The notes: generated from the letters alone by a model not told the origin. A DNA stretch of 6,041 bases from a bacterium (GCA_025774425.1 JALGWA010000101.1:1-6041); one strand, 5' to 3'; shown: positions 1 through 5,981, counted from the stretch's first letter. Numbers and translations are program-made.

Positions 1-327
1 ATAAAACAGAATCCCACCGCCCACGAGCGGCGTCGCGCCGGCCGCCGCGACATTCACGCAGTTGGGACCGCACATGCCGCATGCGCCCATGGACCAACCC
101 GAACTCAAGAACACATCGCCGGGATCACACCCCTCGAACTGGATGAGGCCCGCCGGCACGTCGCACCAGCAGATCTCCATCTCGAACGCCATCACGCCCC
201 AGCCCGTACCATCCGAGATATAGACTGGAACCATGATTTCCTCGCCGGGATTCGCGAGCAGGCCGCCGATCCGGACGTGGATGCAGTCGTCGAGCCGGCC
301 GCCGTGCTCAGCTGCAAACGCCGGCGC
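1..327 (-). repeat. Direct repeat copy 1 (paralogous 5' coding region)
   Basis: It aligns without gaps to 2186-2512 at a constant offset of 2185, with about 22 mismatches counted by eye (about 93% identity). A 93-bp stretch (116-208) is identical. The similarity fades inside the signal-peptide codons. It continues off the left edge. Confidence 0.9.
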
Positions 328-381
328 GGCAACCGAGCCCGCTACGAGCACCGCCGCCAAAACAACCAACAGTCGTCGCAT
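1..381 (-). CDS. Secreted cohesin-domain protein, N-terminal part (runs off left edge)
   Basis: The first 127 codons of a secreted protein are visible; no stop codon is reached before the window edge. ATG at 381 is chosen because AGGAGGT lies 10 nt upstream (392-398) and a signal peptide begins there: charged MRR, a Leu/Val/Ala-rich core, and an AFA|AEH cleavage site near residue 23. The mature part matches the start of the 583-aa protein at 812-2563 in about 93 of 104 residues, including the CWCD motif (residues 71-74) and the FEGCDPG motif (82-88). It therefore belongs to the same cohesin-like beta-sandwich family, and the missing remainder probably carries the same CnaB-like, dockerin and FlgD-like modules (inference). 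Cysteines C33, C71, C73, C85, C101, C104 and C108 are all kept, as expected for an exported disulfide-bonded domain. It has its own promoter and leader. Function is not known beyond a likely role in surface protein-protein binding. Confidence 0.85.
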   Translation of the reverse strand, partial: MRRLLVVLAAVLVAGSVAAPAFAAEHGGRLDDCIHVRIGGLLANPGEEIMVPVYISDGTGWGVMAFEMEICWCDVPAGLIQFEGCDPGDVFLSSGWSMGACGMCGPNCVNVAAAGATPLVGGGILFY

Positions 382-391
382 AGTCACACCT

Positions 392-398
392 ACCTCCT
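392..398 (-). promoter_or_regulatory. Ribosome binding site of the partial gene
   Basis: AGGAGGT on the minus strand, 10 nt before ATG at 381. It fixes the start codon. An upstream in-frame ATG near 449 is only 2 nt from the GGAGG inside the leader element, too close to serve as a start. Confidence 0.75.
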
Positions 399-438
399 GT
401 GGAAATGAAGCTCCTGTAAAATGATGCCATGGGGAAAT

Positions 439-475
439 ACTGCACATCGCCTCCTTTCTTCGCCCCACGCGCAGT
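439..475 (-). promoter_or_regulatory. Leader stem-loop with conserved purine-rich loop, copy A
   Basis: On the minus strand ACTGCGC (475-469) can pair with GTGCAGT (445-439), giving a 7-bp stem with one G-U. It encloses a 23-nt loop that begins GTGGGGCGAAGAAAGGAGG. The loop is nearly identical to that at 2641-2662 (one G/A difference over the first 21 nt), whereas the stem bases differ and still pair. It lies 58 nt before the start codon of the partial gene, inside the predicted leader. It may be a cis-regulatory RNA or a regulator binding site. It does not match any riboswitch class I know. Confidence 0.5.
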
Positions 476-488
476 GGAATATGCTCTG

Positions 489-503
489 GGCCTCTCCGAG
501 GCC
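489..503 (-). other. Perfect short hairpin in leader of partial gene
   Basis: On the minus strand GGCCTC-GGA-GAGGCC forms a 6-bp perfect stem with a 3-nt loop. It lies in the leader just upstream of the conserved stem-loop at 439-475. No equivalent hairpin with the same sequence occurs in the leader of the neighbouring paralogue. It could be an accessory structure or chance in GC-rich DNA. Confidence 0.35.
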
Positions 504-571
504 GGACTCCCGCAGCCAGTAGGAACCTGCTTCCGCATGCGCCCCAGCTGCTTCTCACAATCTTCGCGTGC

Positions 572-600
572 AGTATATCAGAAGAATGTGTTCTTGTCAA
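572..600 (-). promoter_or_regulatory. Sigma70-type promoter of the partial gene
   Basis: On the minus strand the -35 is TTGACA (600-595, full consensus), the spacer is 17 bp, and the -10 is TATACT (577-572). TG one base before the -10 makes an extended -10 (TGATATACT). The predicted transcript starts near 565, giving a leader of about 185 nt. The same -35, spacing and -10 occur upstream of the paralogue at 2758-2786. Confidence 0.8.
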
Positions 601-752
601 ATCTCTTGTAGTTCGAAAGCCTGGCGGGAAACCGCCGCTCCACCCACAGGATCATCGCGGCCGCCGGGGCCCGGCTCGAACAGGAACCCGGGACCTCGGG
701 CGTCCTCGGACGACCGAACCCGGCGCCGCTCCGTAAGATTTAGCGGAGGGAA
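601..752. other. Non-coding stretch between terminator and promoter
   Basis: This is the part of the 430-bp intergenic region (382-811) not covered by promoter, leader or terminator. I see no convincing gene. The one notable item is a perfect 5-bp hairpin with a GAAA loop on the plus strand (GGCGG-GAAA-CCGCC, 623-636). Short plus-strand reading frames here have no ribosome binding site and no recognisable product. Confidence 0.5.
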
Positions 753-785
753 AGGGGGACACGCCCTCGCGGACCGTGCCCCCCT
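753..785 (-). terminator. Hairpin terminator after the 583-aa gene
   Basis: It begins 27 nt past the stop codon at 812-814. On the minus strand AGGGGGGCACG (785-775) pairs with CGTGTCCCCCT (763-753): an 11-bp stem with one G-U and an 11-nt loop, followed by TTTCCCTCC. The stem is very stable, but the U tract is short and interrupted, so termination may be partial or helped by Rho. Confidence 0.65.
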
Positions 786-811
786 CTACCGCAGCGGCAC
801 GCGCACCGCCA

Positions 812-2563
812 CTACTGGAGCAGCACCACCTTCTCGGTGGCGTTGAAGCCGGCGGCGCTCATGCGGCAGAAATACACTCCCCTCGCAACCTCGGCGCCGG
901 AGTCGTCGCGGCCGTCCCAAGCCGCCTGGTGGACGCCCGCGGATACCGGCCCGTTCTGCAGGGTGCGCACGAGCCGGCCCTTGACGTCGTAGATTCCGAT
1001 GGAAACCGCCGCCGCAGCCGGGGCGCTGAAGGTGATCGCAGCCGTCTCGGTGAACGGGTTGGGCGAGACGGGGCCAAGCGCGAATCGCACGATCTCCGCC
1101 CTCCGCGGCTCGTTGTCTATCACCGGCGCCGTCTCATTCAAGAGGGCGCTGGCGACCTGCATGCGGGTCGAAGCCGACGGCACGGGTGTATGCTTCTTCT
1201 TCAGCGTGATGACGGCGATGTCGCCGTTGCCGCTGAAGCTCGAAGAGCTCGCCATGGCGACCAGCAGCCGGCCGCCGTCCGCGTTGAACGCCGTCATGAA
1301 GCCGGCGGCGGGGCCCGCCGCCTCTACGCCGATCACCGCGAAATCCCTCTTATTGTAGTCGACCTCGAACTGCGCGGAGTAGATTCCGGACGCATTCCTC
1401 ACGCTCACCGGCACTTCGACGTAGTCCCCGAAGTGCCTGGGCACACCGAGGGCGATCTCCGGCAGGGCGTCCGCGCCGAGAGGGCCGTCCCGATAGCAGA
1501 AGCCGGACACGTCGCCCTTGAGGACGCCCACTATGCCGAAACCGGCCGGACACGTGTACTCGCAGTTGGTGCACAACATGTAATACCAGACCCACATGTC
1601 GGGGCAAGGGAAGCCCGGAATCATGCCGACGACGTACTGCAGAATCAGGGAAGCGTCGTACGCCGTGATGACATTCGTGCAATTGACGTCCGCGGCCACC
1701 TGCTGCGGATACACCCAATCGCCGCACTGGAAGATGGGACAGCACGTCAGATCATCCGAGCACACGAGATGCTTGAGGACGAGCGCCGCGTCGAAAGCCG
1801 TGATCATGCGGCGCGGCACCGCACAGAAGTCTATGTCCACGCAGTAAGGACATACGTCCTTCTCGCCGGGAGGGGCGATCGGCGGCAGGCACTCGAAGGC
1901 GAAACGCCCCGCATCATCCGTATACGTCGTCGCCACGTCTTCCTGACACCGATACAGGTGCACACGCACGTCCGCCAGCGGGCGGGTGAGCTCGGGATTG
2001 CCGCAGTCGTCGTACCTGCAGTACCACGCCCAGACGTTTCCCCTGACGTCGCACCACTCGATGCAGACCTTGCCGTCCTCGGCGCACACGTTGAGCGGAG
2101 ACTCCGGATCGTACAGACTGACATCGGTGAACCGGATGTCACAGCACATGCACGGCTTCGCGTTCGCGCTCACGTGGAACTTGAGATAAAACAGAATGCC
2201 GCCGCCCACGAGCGGCGTCGCGCCGGCCGCCGCGACATTCACGCAGTTGGGACCGCATACGCCGCACCCGCCCATGGGCCAGCCCGAATTCAAGAATACC
2301 TCGCCGGGATCACACCCCTCGAACTGGATGAGGCCCGCCGGCACGTCGCACCAGCAGATCTCCATCTCGAACGCCATCACGCCCCAGCCCGTAACATCCG
2401 AGATATGGACCGGAACCATGACATCCTCGCCGGGATTCGCGAGCAGGTCGTCGATCCGGACGTGAATGCAGTCGTCGAGCCGGCCGCCGTGCTCAGCTGC
2501 AAGCGCCGGCATGGCAAAACCGGCGGCGATCACGGCCAGCAACAACATCCCTCTCTGAAGCAT
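812..2563 (-). CDS. Secreted cohesin-dockerin-cohesin protein with FlgD-like C-terminus (583 aa)
   Basis: Start ATG at 2563: AAGGAGGT lies 8 nt upstream and a signal peptide follows (hydrophobic core, cleavage ALA|AEH near residue 22). The open frame continues upstream to 2749, but that extension carries no signal and crosses the leader. Modules in order: cohesin-like beta-sandwich 1 (about 28-165; CWCD 70-73, CMCC 138-141); CnaB/carboxypeptidase-regulatory-like domain (about 174-228, ending FECLPP); dockerin (about 239-355) with a degenerate first loop, a good second calcium loop (D292, N294, T296, T300, D303) followed by ASLILQYVV, and closing GDVSG; cohesin-like domain 2 (about 368-457, YVEVPVSVRN); FlgD-like C-terminal domain (about 494-583, LGPVSPNPF to RGVYFCRM and EKVVLL). 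Of 31 cysteines, 30 lie before residue 357. Likely an exported structural or adhesive protein, with no catalytic domain seen. Modules were recognised by motif; cohesin naming is the least certain, since other Ig-like folds look similar. Confidence 0.88.
   Translation of the reverse strand: MLQRGMLLLAVIAAGFAMPALAAEHGGRLDDCIHVRIDDLLANPGEDVMVPVHISDVTGWGVMAFEMEICWCDVPAGLIQFEGCDPGEVFLNSGWPMGGCGVCGPNCVNVAAAGATPLVGGGILFYLKFHVSANAKPCMCCDIRFTDVSLYDPESPLNVCAEDGKVCIEWCDVRGNVWAWYCRYDDCGNPELTRPLADVRVHLYRCQEDVATTYTDDAGRFAFECLPPIAPPGEKDVCPYCVDIDFCAVPRRMITAFDAALVLKHLVCSDDLTCCPIFQCGDWVYPQQVAADVNCTNVITAYDASLILQYVVGMIPGFPCPDMWVWYYMLCTNCEYTCPAGFGIVGVLKGDVSGFCYRDGPLGADALPEIALGVPRHFGDYVEVPVSVRNASGIYSAQFEVDYNKRDFAVIGVEAAGPAAGFMTAFNADGGRLLVAMASSSSFSGNGDIAVITLKKKHTPVPSASTRMQVASALLNETAPVIDNEPRRAEIVRFALGPVSPNPFTETAAITFSAPAAAAVSIGIYDVKGRLVRTLQNGPVSAGVHQAAWDGRDDSGAEVARGVYFCRMSAAGFNATEKVVLLQ
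2186..2512 (-). repeat. Direct repeat copy 2 (paralogous 5' coding region)
   Basis: Partner of 1-327, within the 5' end of the 583-aa gene. It is identical to copy 1 over 2301-2393. It marks a tandem gene duplication or gene conversion with a repeat spacing of 2185 bp. Confidence 0.9.
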
Positions 2564-2571
2564 CGCCTCGT

Positions 2572-2579
2572 ACCTCCTT
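2572..2579 (-). promoter_or_regulatory. Ribosome binding site of the 583-aa gene
   Basis: AAGGAGGT on the minus strand is a full match to the anti-16S sequence, 8 nt before ATG at 2563. It decides between this start and the more upstream in-frame ATGs (up to 2749), which lack such a site. The leader also carries ACCTCC (2625-2630), which could pair with GGAGGT here. Confidence 0.85.
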
Positions 2580-2633
2580 GTTGACATCCTGATCAGTCTC
2601 ACTATGCCTGACAGCCCCTCCGGCGGGAGGTGA

Positions 2634-2669
2634 CCACGGCCCGCCTCCTTTCTTTGCCCCACGCCGCGG
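2634..2669 (-). promoter_or_regulatory. Leader stem-loop with conserved purine-rich loop, copy B
   Basis: On the minus strand CCGCGGC (2669-2663) can pair with GCCGTGG (2640-2634), a 7-bp stem with one G-U. It encloses a 22-nt loop starting GTGGGGCAAAGAAAGGAGG. The loop repeats copy A (446-468) with one change in its first 21 nt, while the stem bases are largely different and still complementary. It lies 71 nt before the start codon. A GGCGGG at the end of the loop could instead pair with CCCGCC just downstream (2620-2625), so an alternative fold is possible. Confidence 0.5.
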
Positions 2670-2757
2670 AAAGAGAGGTCTGTCTGTTTCCCTGTCTGGG
2701 AACGGGCGACGGTCTCCGCCGAGCCCGCACGGCCCGAACCCCGCAACAAACGGCGCC

Positions 2758-2786
2758 AGTATATCAGATATAGTGAATTGTGTCAA
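2758..2786 (-). promoter_or_regulatory. Sigma70-type promoter of the 583-aa gene
   Basis: On the minus strand the -35 is TTGACA (2786-2781), the spacer is 17 bp, and the -10 is TATACT (2763-2758), with an extended -10 TG (TGATATACT). The surrounding DNA is AT-rich against a GC-rich background. The -10 lies 195 nt before the start codon, so a leader of about 185-190 nt is expected. It lies downstream of the terminator of the 961-aa gene, so the two genes are probably transcribed separately. Confidence 0.82.
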
Positions 2787-2888
2787 AACGGATATTGCCA
2801 TGATTTAGCAAAAATGCGGCAAGCGCCTAGCCACGAGGTGCCGGGCGCGCCCTGCAGACGATTCGGGCCGCGATGCGTGAAACGAGCG

Positions 2889-2919
2889 CGGGGGCCTGTG
2901 CACCGGGCGCAGGCCCCCG
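2889..2919 (-). terminator. Hairpin terminator after the 961-aa gene
   Basis: On the minus strand CGGGGGCCTG (2919-2910) pairs perfectly with CAGGCCCCCG (2898-2889), a 10-bp stem with an 11-nt loop, starting 23 nt past the stop codon. Only CGCTCGTTTC follows, so there is no proper U tract. The form matches the hairpin at 753-785 (10-11-bp stem, 11-nt loop). Confidence 0.65.
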
Positions 2920-2941
2920 TTCCAATCCCCTCGGTACGGGC

Positions 2942-5827
2942 CTACTTGAGAAGCACGATCTTCTCCGAGGCCCGGAAGTCGCCGGCCGCCATGCGCACGA
3001 AGTAGATGCCCCTGGCGACCTTGCCGCCGGAGGAATCCGTGCCGTCCCAGCCGATCGCGTGAGTCCCGGCGGAGGCGTACTCGTCGCACAGCGTACGGAC
3101 CAGCTGCCCCGTCACATCGTATATATCCATCCTCACGGCCGCGGCCGATGGCAGGCTGAAGCCGATGACGGTCCCGGCCGAGAACGGGTTGGGCGAGACG
3201 GGCCCGAGCGTGATGCCGTGCACCTCGCCCTTCCAGTCCTTGTCCCCGATGAGCGCTTCGGGCACGCCCTCGTTGAAGAGCGCCTTCGAGAGCTCGACCC
3301 TGAACTCGGCGACCGGCATGGGCAGGAACTTCTTCTTGAACGTGACCACGACTATCCTGCCGGAGCCGCTGACGCACTCATTGCCGGCCACCGCGACCAG
3401 CAGCCTGTTGCCGTCGACCACGTTCCACGCCGGCATGAAGGTGTCGACGACTCCCACGGCGGCCACGCCGTCGACCTCCAGTGCATCCGGGTCGAAGAGG
3501 AGTTCGAACTCCGCCGAGCATATGTCCGACCCACCCCTCATCCTGATTGGCACCTCGACGTACTCATCGTAATGCGTGGGCACACCGAGCCACACCGGCA
3601 CCTTCGGCGGGTCACCCAGCGCCGGCCCGAGCGGTCCGGAGACGTCGCCGAGCAAGACACCCATGAAATCGACGCGCTTGTCGCAGCCCCAGTCGCAGGG
3701 CTCGTCGCTGCTCACGAACTTCCAGAAGTACCCGCAGGGCCACGAGTCGATGGCATGGACTACATACTGCAGAATCAAGGATGCGTCGAACGCCCCCAGC
3801 GTCCCGTCGCAGCTGACGTCACCGGCGACCTGCTGAGGGTACACGGTGCCGCCGCTCGTCTCCAATCCGCAGTCCTCGAGGTCGAGCGCGTGCACCGCAT
3901 ACTGGAGAATCAATGACGCGTCATACGCCCTGATGTTGCCGGGCACAGGGTCGCTGTCGGCCGTCACGCAGTAAGGGCACTCGACTTCCGGCGGGAGGCA
4001 GTCGAAGAGGTAATAGCCCTCCCCGTCGGTGACGCGCGCGCCCAAAGGCGTTCCGCACCAGGTGAGAACGACGTCGGCGCCCTCGATCGGATGAGTGCGT
4101 ACCACTTCCGCGTTCTCCTCGCAATACCAGTTGTAGACATAACCCTCGACGCTGCATGAGGCCATACATATTTCGCAATCCACGGGACACACGGGCATCG
4201 GCGCCTGGCCGGCGCTCATGACGATATCGCCGAACGTGAGGCTGCAGCACTGGCAGGGCGCGGGGCCCGAGCCGATGTAGAAGTCCAAGTAGAAGAGCGG
4301 GCCGGATCCCGCCAGGGCCTCGGCGCCGCCGGCGCGGAACGTGACGCAGAAGTCACCGGTGCGTTCGCAGGTGTACTCCGTCCAGCCGGCATCGGTCACG
4401 AGCGTTCCCGGCCGGCAGCTCTCGAAGGTGAGGAAGTCCGGGGGCGTATCGCACCAGCAGATTTCGACTTCCACGCCGGTTACGCCCCAGTCCGAGAGGT
4501 CTCCCGCGTACACAGGCACTTCCACGATCTCGTAGGAGCCGGCGTCCTCCACGCAGCCGATCTCGAGGTCGATGCACCCGCCGGGCAGCACCCTTATGCA
4601 GACATTCTGCGTTGCATATATGGCGCCGTCGCCCACGGCGCAGATGTCGAAGCAATAGAGCCCCGGAGGTGTGCCCTCCGGGACGGTGATGACTATGTCG
4701 AAGTCGAGCTCATGCGGCTCGTCCAGCGTGATGTCGTAATAAGCGGGCGGGCTGACGCCGGTCAGCCAGCCGGCGAATTCGGGCTGGCAGACCTCCAGCG
4801 TCATCACGTCTATCTGGGTGAATTGCTCCCTGATGATATTCGCGATATATGAGGGCAGATCTTCGCCGCCGGGAATCGTGCCGTCGGGGTTGACCTCGAA
4901 GGCTTCGCCGCCGGTTCTCCTCGCATAGCAGTTCCACAACCTGAGATTGGTCGCGGACAGGCCGTTGTACATCGCGAGAAGCACAATGTCTTGAAGGGCC
5001 ATCGCGGTGACGACGTCGAGGATTTCGAGGTCGTCGCCGTTTCCTATGATCCCGTCACGACCCGGATCGCCTCCCTTGGATCCGCTGCCCCCGATACAGG
5101 CCGCGTAGTCGCAATCGTGGGGCACGTTGTCACCCCAGAGTATGACCATCTTGGTGGAGCCGTCACGCCATCCGACGGCCGCATCCGCCGTGGCCTCGTA
5201 GAGAACGCGGCTGTATGACTCGGGTCCGTCGGCCCCGTCACCGAGCGTGAGGGCGCTGATGGCGCCGTGCACGGCGCCGAGATCCCCGGTGAGCGGCTGG
5301 TCAAGCATGTAGGGAGAGTCGCCGACATCCGGGTTGCCATAGGCCTCGGCGTAGCCGCAATGGTCGTAAAAAGCCGGATAGTCCTGATGCGACATGACGC
5401 CGAAGTACGTGTCGGGAATGAGCGCCCTCACCGAGTCCATTATGGCGGAGGCGTTGGCTTTGACTTCGGCAATCGCGGTTCCCATGCTTCCGGTGATGTC
5501 GAAGGAGAAGAGTATGTCGCCTTTCGCCGGCGCCACGTCCTCAGGCAGATAGAGCACCTTGTGCTCCTCCACCGACTGGCCGGCCTCGAGCGTCGCCCGG
5601 AGCGTGTCGGGGACCAGGTACGCCTGGCCGGCCGTAATCGCCGGGCGGTTGGCGTAATCGGGGTATCGCCGGGCGGGAACGGGCGCGCGGTAGCCGGCGT
5701 ACTCCCCCTGACCGTAATGGTCCGCATCGACGAGGGCCTTCACGCCCTGGACGGCGGAAGTGTCCGACGGCGCCGCCGCGACTACGAGAGCAACAAACAG
5801 GACAACGAGCAAGGCACAGTACCGCAT
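2942..5827 (-). CDS. Secreted VWA-cohesin-dockerin-cohesin protein with FlgD-like C-terminus (961 aa)
   Basis: Start ATG at 5827: AAAGGAG 8 nt upstream, then a signal peptide (hydrophobic residues 5-19, cleavage near 19-25). Modules: VWA domain (about 103-335) with the MIDAS motif D110-x-T112-x-S114, a DGPES loop near 200 and WGDNVPH (231-237); an EF-hand-like insert D254-P-G-R-D258-G to D265 inside it; Ig-like strand segment (about 341-414); cohesin-like domain 1 (about 418-555; CWCD 457-460, CQCC 525-528); CnaB-like domain (about 558-612); dockerin (about 619-732) with a degenerate first loop and canonical second loop (D670, S672, D674, T676, G678, D681), ending LLGDVSG; cohesin-like domain 2 (about 745-833); FlgD-like C-terminal domain (about 872-961). 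From residue 415 on it parallels the 583-aa protein, so it is a paralogue with an added VWA head. Likely exported, metal-dependent adhesin or scaffold. The ligand is unknown and no enzyme domain is visible. Confidence 0.9.
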   Translation of the reverse strand: MRYCALLVVLFVALVVAAAPSDTSAVQGVKALVDADHYGQGEYAGYRAPVPARRYPDYANRPAITAGQAYLVPDTLRATLEAGQSVEEHKVLYLPEDVAPAKGDILFSFDITGSMGTAIAEVKANASAIMDSVRALIPDTYFGVMSHQDYPAFYDHCGYAEAYGNPDVGDSPYMLDQPLTGDLGAVHGAISALTLGDGADGPESYSRVLYEATADAAVGWRDGSTKMVILWGDNVPHDCDYAACIGGSGSKGGDPGRDGIIGNGDDLEILDVVTAMALQDIVLLAMYNGLSATNLRLWNCYARRTGGEAFEVNPDGTIPGGEDLPSYIANIIREQFTQIDVMTLEVCQPEFAGWLTGVSPPAYYDITLDEPHELDFDIVITVPEGTPPGLYCFDICAVGDGAIYATQNVCIRVLPGGCIDLEIGCVEDAGSYEIVEVPVYAGDLSDWGVTGVEVEICWCDTPPDFLTFESCRPGTLVTDAGWTEYTCERTGDFCVTFRAGGAEALAGSGPLFYLDFYIGSGPAPCQCCSLTFGDIVMSAGQAPMPVCPVDCEICMASCSVEGYVYNWYCEENAEVVRTHPIEGADVVLTWCGTPLGARVTDGEGYYLFDCLPPEVECPYCVTADSDPVPGNIRAYDASLILQYAVHALDLEDCGLETSGGTVYPQQVAGDVSCDGTLGAFDASLILQYVVHAIDSWPCGYFWKFVSSDEPCDWGCDKRVDFMGVLLGDVSGPLGPALGDPPKVPVWLGVPTHYDEYVEVPIRMRGGSDICSAEFELLFDPDALEVDGVAAVGVVDTFMPAWNVVDGNRLLVAVAGNECVSGSGRIVVVTFKKKFLPMPVAEFRVELSKALFNEGVPEALIGDKDWKGEVHGITLGPVSPNPFSAGTVIGFSLPSAAAVRMDIYDVTGQLVRTLCDEYASAGTHAIGWDGTDSSGGKVARGIYFVRMAAGDFRASEKIVLLK

Positions 5828-5835
5828 TGTGGGCG

Positions 5836-5842
5836 CTCCTTT
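5836..5842 (-). promoter_or_regulatory. Ribosome binding site of the 961-aa gene
   Basis: AAAGGAG on the minus strand, 8 nt before ATG at 5827. It is preceded by a direct repeat (CCTGAAACCTGAAA) of unknown meaning. Confidence 0.75.
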
Positions 5843-5863
5843 CAGGTTTCAGGTCGCGCGGAA

Positions 5864-5927
5864 GCGGATGCCCCGGGTCCACCCGCCGTGACCCTCCCGG
5901 TCCCGACCAAGCGGCCGTCGCATCCAC
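5864..5927 (-). other. Long-range stem in leader of the 961-aa gene
   Basis: On the minus strand GTGGATGC (5927-5920) can pair with GCATCCGC (5871-5864), 8 bp with one G-U, enclosing 48 nt. Inside it GGGTC and GACCC can form a further 5-bp stem. It lies 36 nt before the start codon, within the predicted leader. The pairing is visible, but function is not shown. Confidence 0.35.
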
Positions 5928-5956
5928 CCCCAGAGGGACACTCCGCTGCCGCCGAC

Positions 5957-5981
5957 GGCCGTCCCTTTCGCCGCCACGGCC
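5957..5981 (-). other. Leader hairpin, possible diverged third copy of the conserved loop
   Basis: On the minus strand GGCCGT (5981-5976) pairs perfectly with ACGGCC (5962-5957) around the 13-nt loop GGCGGCGAAAGGG. The loop is purine-rich and loosely resembles GGGGCGAAGAAAGGAGG of the other two leaders, but it is shorter and lies farther from the start (130 nt). Homology is uncertain. Confidence 0.3.

Noticed and set aside
439..475. c-di-GMP (GEMM), cobalamin or other known riboswitch
   Set aside because: The conserved loop does not contain the signature cores I know for these classes, and the enclosed structure is far smaller than those aptamers. Left as an unidentified element.
308..538. 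Minus-strand frame of 76 codons over the leader of the partial gene
   Set aside because: It starts inside the predicted leader, crosses the stem-loop and the real ATG in another frame, and gives no recognisable peptide. A regulatory leader peptide cannot be excluded, but nothing supports it.
655..735. tRNA-like look (GGCTCGAAC, GGAACCCGGGACCT) in the intergenic region
   Set aside because: No T-stem pairing around the TTCGA-like loop, no acceptor stem and no cloverleaf on either strand; simply GC-rich sequence.
776..2584. Long plus-strand open frame (602 codons) opposite the 583-aa gene
   Set aside because: It is antisense to a well-supported gene with ribosome binding site, signal peptide and recognisable modules. 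The product is Arg/His/Ala-rich with no known domain, as expected from the complement of GC-rich codons. No ribosome binding site was seen.
2564..2749. Upstream extension of the 583-aa protein to ATG at 2749
   Set aside because: The extension lacks a ribosome binding site, would bury the signal peptide 62 residues inside, and covers the conserved leader element. ATG at 2563 has AAGGAGGT at ideal spacing.
2873..3916. Long plus-strand open frame (347 codons) opposite the end of the 961-aa gene
   Set aside because: Same reason: composition of an antisense shadow, overlaps the terminator hairpin and the 3' end of a real gene, no domain.
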